In this document: positions 6,255-9,524 of the stretch, piece by piece
How positions within the stretch are numbered: position 1 is the stretch's first letter
How the letters are laid out: each line of letters starts with the position of its first letter
Made by a program: the position numbers and the translations under genes
From: Phycisphaerae bacterium
GTDB lineage: Bacteria; Planctomycetota; Phycisphaerae; Tepidisphaerales; Tepidisphaeraceae
NCBI GenBank assembly: GCA_014380825.1
Contig: JACMJD010000252.1
Span: forward strand, 1 to 9,524
Direction: 5' to 3'
Length of the DNA stretch: 9,524 bases
Notes under the pieces: generated by a model
What the model was told of the DNA's origin: nothing
Database searches by the model: none
What the model saw: the letters and a program-made list of their open reading frames with translations, nothing else

Positions 6255-7478
6255 ATGATCGGCACGCATGGCAAAGATCGCTCCGGACGGCGTCCGCTGG
6301 CCGCTGACCAGACGCTGAACCGACGCATCCGGCCTGCTCTTCTGCGTCACCTCAACGAACGCGCGGTCTTCGAGATCGTTCGCGACCATGGCCCGATCTC
6401 TCGCGCAGAGTTGACCCGTCAGAGTGGAATCACCGCGCCCACCGCGTCGAAAGTCGTCGGAACATTGCTTGAGGCAGGGTTTCTCGAGGAAGTCGACAGC
6501 AACGCCGCGTCGATCAAGGCGGGGCGCCCCAGCAAGGTGTATCGACTCGGCACCGGATCGGTACAGGTTCTTGGCGCGACGATCGACGTCCGCCGCTGCG
6601 CGGTCTTGGCGACGGGTCTGGATGGGCGCGTGGATCCCGCCCATGCGCTGGAATTCGCCACGCCCTCTACCTATCGCGAACTGATCGATGCTCTCGCCGA
6701 CCGCGCGAAAAAGTTAATGCGCCGGCCCGTCACCACGCTCGGACTCGGGCTGAGCACGCCCGGCGAAGTGGACGTCAAGAACCAGCGCGTGTTGCTCTCG
6801 CCGAACCTTCACGTGACCGATGGTCAATCGCCCGGGCGCGATTTGCAGGAACGGCTGGGCATCGAAACGGTGATGTTCCACGAAACGGTCGGCACGTGCC
6901 TGGCCGAACGCGCGTACGGCGTGGCTCGCGGGATGAACGACTTCGTCATGATCGGCGTGTACGAGGGCTACGGCGTCTCGGTCGTCTCCGGCGGAAAACT
7001 TCTGCTCGGCAAAGACATGATGGCCGGCGAGCTCGGCCACGTGACCGTCGACCTGAACGGCCAAAAGTGCGGCTGCGGTAACACGGGCTGCCTGGAAACG
7101 GTCGCCACCGACCCGGCGTTCGCGCGGGCGTGCCGTGCGCAGTTGGGACGATCGATGGAAGTGGAAGAAATCGTCCAGCTTTCACGCGATGGCAAGATCG
7201 ACGTGGCCGAACCGCTGGATCGCACGCTGGAATACCTGGGCGTCGGCATCGCTGCCGCGATCAACATCTTCAACCCGCAGGCGGTGCTGGTGTGCGCCCG
7301 CATGCTCGATGCGAAGCCCGACGCGTTCGAGCGACTGAAGAAATGCGTTGAGCGAAGAGCGCTGGCCCCGATGCTGAATGGCTGCAAGATTCTTCGCGCC
7401 GAAGGCAACACCAGGCAAGGCGCCATCGCGAGCATCATCCAACATCTCACGCATACGCTGTGGCCCGCGATCGACTAG
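6255..7478 (+). CDS. ROK-family transcriptional regulator (NagC/XylR type)
   Basis: 407 residues from the ATG at 6255. The frame opens at an ATG at 6144, but those 37 extra codons look like leader and overlap the candidate promoter; neither start has a strong ribosome site. A winged helix-turn-helix occupies about 29-81 (ISRAELTRQSGITAPTASKV as recognition unit), followed by the GRPSKVYRL linker (90-98). The ROK sugar-binding fold follows, with GELGH (258-262) and the CGCGNTGC cluster (C272, C274, C279), which with H262 forms the usual zinc site. The kinase phosphate motif (DxGGTK) is reduced to TIDVRR (109-114), and the ENDxN-type catalytic Asp region reads HETVGT (209-214), so sugar kinase activity is not expected. 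Family members release DNA when sugars such as xylose or N-acetylglucosamine bind. It lies between the GH43 group and a convergent sugar importer, so it probably regulates one or both. Confidence 0.92.
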   Translation: MIGTHGKDRSGRRPLAADQTLNRRIRPALLRHLNERAVFEIVRDHGPISRAELTRQSGITAPTASKVVGTLLEAGFLEEVDSNAASIKAGRPSKVYRLGTGSVQVLGATIDVRRCAVLATGLDGRVDPAHALEFATPSTYRELIDALADRAKKLMRRPVTTLGLGLSTPGEVDVKNQRVLLSPNLHVTDGQSPGRDLQERLGIETVMFHETVGTCLAERAYGVARGMNDFVMIGVYEGYGVSVVSGGKLLLGKDMMAGELGHVTVDLNGQKCGCGNTGCLETVATDPAFARACRAQLGRSMEVEEIVQLSRDGKIDVAEPLDRTLEYLGVGIAAAINIFNPQAVLVCARMLDAKPDAFERLKKCVERRALAPMLNGCKILRAEGNTRQGAIASIIQHLTHTLWPAID

Positions 7479-7486
7479 ATCGGCGT

Positions 7487-7540
7487 GAGAGTTCAGAGTT
7501 CAGGAAAATTCATCGACTGAACTCTGAACTCTGAACTCTC
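7487..7540. terminator. Heptamer-repeat hairpin between convergent genes (possible bidirectional terminator)
   Basis: The left arm 7488-7503 pairs perfectly over 16 bp with 7517-7532 around a 13-nt loop. The left arm carries two copies of AGTTCAG (7490-7503); the right side has three tandem copies of CTGAACT (7517-7537). It begins 8 nt after the ROK stop and ends just before the permease stop, filling most of the 64-bp convergent gap. U-tracts are poor on both sides, so termination would rest on the stem alone. The tandem-repeat build suggests an expandable or dispersed repeat doing terminator duty. Confidence 0.6.
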
Positions 7541-7542
7541 TC

Positions 7543-8358
7543 TTACTCCTTCAACCCAGCAGTCGAAATCCCCCGGATGATCTGCTTGCTGAAGATGAAG
7601 AAAATCAACAACACCGGCGCCGTGCAGATTACGCTCGCCGCAAGCGTCAGCGCGTATTCGCTCACGTACGATCCCTGAAACAGCGCCACGCCCACCGGCA
7701 GCGTGAGCTTTTCCGATGAATCCAAAAACACCAGCGGCCCCAGAAAATCGTTCCAGGACGCGGTAAACGTGAGAATCCCCAGCGTCGCCAGCGCCGGCAT
7801 GCTCAGCGGCAACATGATGTGCCGGTAAACGCCGAACCGCGAACAACCATCGAGCTGCGCTGCCTCCTCAAGCTCTTTCGGAATCGTCCGAAAAAATTGC
7901 GTGAGCAGGAAAACCCCGAACGCCCCCGCGCCGGCGGGCACGATCAGCGCCAGCGGCGTGTCGAGCCAGCCCAGTCGATTCAGAATCAGATACACCGGCA
8001 CGAACAACACCTGCCCGGGCACCATCAGCGTGCCGATGATGATCGCGAACAAAACCTTCCCGCCGGGCAGATTCAGGCGCGATAATCCATACGCCGCCAG
8101 CGAATCGACCGTCAACACCAGCAGCGTGATGCACGTGCTGACAAGAAAGCTGTTGAACAGCCAGCGGAAGATCGGTGCTTCTTCCGGATTGGAAAACAGG
8201 TGCGCGAACTGCGCAGTCGTCCAGTGCTTCGGAAGCAGCCGCTCGAAATGCACGACCTCCATCTCCGGCTTGAACGCCGTGACGAAGATCAGCACCACCG
8301 GCAACACGAACGCGATCGTGGCCAGGAGCATCAGAAGATAGATGACGATTCGCTTCAT
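7543..8358 (-). CDS. Carbohydrate ABC transporter permease, MalG type (CUT1)
   Basis: 271 residues from the ATG at 8358. The frame is open to an ATG at 8454, but those 32 codons cross a palindromic repeat element. The chosen start gives MKR followed at once by the first membrane helix (residues 4-29) and a normal length for this family. About six hydrophobic segments are visible (roughly 4-29, 70-92, 103-126, 136-156, 188-212, 236-257). The EAA loop that docks the ATPase runs from E165 (EEAAQLDG...G...LP, to P184). The last residues (QIIRGISTAGLKE) match the typical MalG C-terminus. It pairs with the 8444-9301 permease to form the membrane channel of a binding-protein-dependent oligosaccharide importer. 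An 85-nt gap to that gene holds the repeat element. An ATPase subunit is not in the window; a shared MsmK-like ATPase elsewhere is common for this class. Confidence 0.93.
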   Translation of the reverse strand: MKRIVIYLLMLLATIAFVLPVVLIFVTAFKPEMEVVHFERLLPKHWTTAQFAHLFSNPEEAPIFRWLFNSFLVSTCITLLVLTVDSLAAYGLSRLNLPGGKVLFAIIIGTLMVPGQVLFVPVYLILNRLGWLDTPLALIVPAGAGAFGVFLLTQFFRTIPKELEEAAQLDGCSRFGVYRHIMLPLSMPALATLGILTFTASWNDFLGPLVFLDSSEKLTLPVGVALFQGSYVSEYALTLAASVICTAPVLLIFFIFSKQIIRGISTAGLKE

Positions 8359-8366
8359 GTCTTCTT

Positions 8367-8436
8367 GTGGCATGGGCGTCTCGCCCGTGCATTCGCGGCT
8401 CCAGCCGCCCGCGCGCGGGCTAGACGGCCACGCCAC
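8367..8436. repeat. Palindromic intergenic repeat element with terminal inverted repeats (about 70 bp)
   Basis: The 15-bp ends GTGGCATGGGCGTCT (8367-8381) and AGACGGCCACGCCAC (8422-8436) are inverted repeats matching at 13 of 15 positions. Inside, GCATGGGCG (8370-8378) pairs with CGCCCGTGC (8382-8390) over 9 bp with one G-T, and 8407-8420 is a perfect 14-bp palindrome. One reading of the left end translates as HGRDAHAT, which I recall as a frequent spurious peptide in planctomycete and verrucomicrobial annotations, suggesting a dispersed REP- or MITE-like family. No coding capacity. Confidence 0.65.
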
Positions 8437-8443
8437 GCTTGTG

Positions 8444-9301
8444 TCACCGTTCACGCAGCACCCGAAACTGGATCAGCGAAAACACCATGATGATCAGGAA
8501 CAGCAGCCAGCTCATCGCCGAGCCGTAGCCCATGCGGTAGAAGTTGAACGCTGTCTCGTAGATGTACATCACCAGTACGCGCGTCGACTGCTCCGGCCCG
8601 CCACGCGTCATGATGAACGGCTGGCCGAAGATCTGGAACGCGCCGATGACGTTGATCACGATTACGAACAACAGTACGGGTCGGAGCAACGGCAGGGTGA
8701 TGAACGCGAATCGCCGCCAGCCAACCGCGCCGTCGATCGCGGCGGCTTCGTAATACGCTTGCGGGATTTGCTTCAGGCCCGCTTGCAGAATCACCATCGG
8801 CGCGCCAACCGTCCACCAGACGGTCATGATGACGATCGAGAAGAGCGCCAGCGATTTGTCGGTTAGCCACGGCACCTTCGCTCCGAGATATGCGTTGAAG
8901 ATCCCGAAATCGCTGTCGTAAAACCATCGCCAGAGGATGCCGGCGACGGAGATCGTGATCATCGTTGGGACGAACAAGCCGAGCCGAAAGAATTTTTGCG
9001 AACGCTCGCCGAGTTGTTCCAAGCCCGTCGCCAGCACAAGCGCCAAACCGATTGTCAGCGGCACGCACATCGCGACGAACATCACCGTCACACCCAGCGC
9101 TCGCTTGAACGCCGGGTCGTCAAACGCTTCACGATAATTCGCCAGACCGACGAATCGCGCGGGCGCGGTGCTGGCCATCTCGTATTGTGTGAAGCTCAAG
9201 CCGAGACCGTAGAACAGCGGGAAAAGCAGGAACGTGGTGAACAGGATCAAGTAAGGCAGGACGAATGCGTATCCGCTGAATCGGCCGAGCGTGCGATTCA
9301 T
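8444..9301 (-). CDS. Carbohydrate ABC transporter permease, MalF type (CUT1)
   Basis: 285 residues. First membrane helix at about 11-37 (YAFVLPYLILFTTFLLFPL), then further hydrophobic segments near 68-92, 104-123, 152-173, 203-226 and 263-281. The EAA loop (YYEAAAIDG...LP, 183-204) for ATPase docking is intact. The segment GLANYREAFDDPAFKRAL (52-69) and the IMTRGGPEQST region typify MalF/UgpA-like permeases without the long periplasmic loop of E. coli MalF. The ATG at 9301 overlaps the stop of the solute-binding gene by 4 nt (ATGA), showing translational coupling. Together with the 7543-8358 permease it should import an oligosaccharide; the substrate is inferred from the nearby GH43 enzymes as arabino- or xylo-oligosaccharide, but the two groups converge on the regulator and may not share a substrate. 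Confidence 0.93.
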   Translation of the reverse strand: MNRTLGRFSGYAFVLPYLILFTTFLLFPLFYGLGLSFTQYEMASTAPARFVGLANYREAFDDPAFKRALGVTVMFVAMCVPLTIGLALVLATGLEQLGERSQKFFRLGLFVPTMITISVAGILWRWFYDSDFGIFNAYLGAKVPWLTDKSLALFSIVIMTVWWTVGAPMVILQAGLKQIPQAYYEAAAIDGAVGWRRFAFITLPLLRPVLLFVIVINVIGAFQIFGQPFIMTRGGPEQSTRVLVMYIYETAFNFYRMGYGSAMSWLLFLIIMVFSLIQFRVLRER

Positions 9302-9524
9302 GGTTCGCCCGCTTTCGCTGACGAACTCCCGAATCGTTGCATTACCTTCTCGATCCGCTCGCGCGCCGCGCTCAGCGCCGCTTGCGGCGTCGCAGATCCA
9401 TACAGCGCCTTCTCAATCGCCGGCTCATATTCCGCCAGATACTCATTCACGAACGGCACGCGCGGCATGTATGCGGCATACGGAATCTGTTTCGCGAATT
9501 CGCGCTGGGCGGTCATCGATTGGA
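9298..9524 (-). CDS. Sugar ABC transporter solute-binding protein, C-terminal end only (5' part outside the window)
   Basis: 74 codons and a TGA, open to the right edge. An ATG at 9516 is internal: the frame continues upstream through TCG and CAA without a stop. The visible residues FAKQIPYAAYMPRVPFVNEY, then ALYGSATPQAALSAARERIEKVM match the last helices of CUT1-type (family 1) extracellular sugar-binding proteins, where a conserved A-x-x-A-L...A-x-x-x-I segment closes the fold. Gene order (binding protein, MalF type, MalG type) and the 4-nt overlap with the next gene agree. In cells it would be an exported or lipid-anchored receptor delivering sugar to the two permeases. The signal peptide and ligand pocket lie outside. 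Confidence 0.8.
   Translation of the reverse strand, partial: QSMTAQREFAKQIPYAAYMPRVPFVNEYLAEYEPAIEKALYGSATPQAALSAARERIEKVMQRFGSSSAKAGEP

Noticed and set aside
7488..7537. CRISPR-like array in the heptamer repeats
   Set aside because: The units are 7 nt and directly abutting with no spacers, and no cas genes are present.
8359..8454. Longer N-terminus of the MalG-type permease from ATG 8454 or 8373
   Set aside because: The extra codons translate the palindromic repeat and overlap the end of the upstream permease gene; the ATG at 8358 gives the normal family N-terminus and length.

Overview
The window looks like part of a carbohydrate-utilisation locus from a planctomycete, most likely class Phycisphaerae. 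The lineage signs are a LEPR-XLL-type N-terminal motif on a secreted glycosidase, a dockerin-like repeat pair of the DFxNGxVDFDDY...ID type, a PEP-CTERM tail, a large pseudopilin of the DUF1559 / H-X9-DG type, high GC, and sparse or irregular Shine-Dalgarno sites. The taxonomic call is inference; there is no rRNA or other marker gene here.

Layout. From the left edge to about 5.99 kb, five genes lie on the minus strand. In transcription order they are: a PEP-CTERM exported protein with a concanavalin-like core (5138-5992), closed by a 12-bp stem hairpin; a type IV pilin-like/DUF1559 pseudopilin (3995-4948); a secreted GH43 enzyme (2870-3970); a multidomain PA14-dockerin-GH43 enzyme (1169-2863), in the same frame as its neighbour and separated from it only by one UGA and two codons; and a large autotransporter-repeat protein that runs off the left edge (1-1022). 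A divergent intergenic region (5993-6254) separates these from a plus-strand ROK-family (NagC/XylR-type) regulator (6255-7478). Converging on the regulator from the right edge is a minus-strand ABC sugar importer operon: the C-terminal end of a solute-binding protein (9298-9524), a MalF-type permease (8444-9301, 4-nt ATGA overlap) and a MalG-type permease (7543-8358). No ATPase gene is visible.

How the parts may work together (inference). The two GH43 enzymes would release arabinose- or xylose-containing products from plant hemicellulose or arabinan outside the cytoplasm. The PEP-CTERM protein, pseudopilin and autotransporter-repeat protein are surface or envelope components that could bind or present the polymer. 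The CUT1-type ABC importer would take up the oligosaccharides, and the ROK protein would sense the sugar and control one or both flanking units.

Non-coding structure worth attention: a roughly 70-bp palindromic element with 15-bp imperfect terminal inverted repeats lies between the two permease genes. A hairpin built from tandem CTGAACT heptamers lies between the convergent regulator and permease genes. An imperfect inverted repeat overlaps a possible promoter of the regulator. No tRNA, rRNA, CRISPR array or transposase gene was seen.
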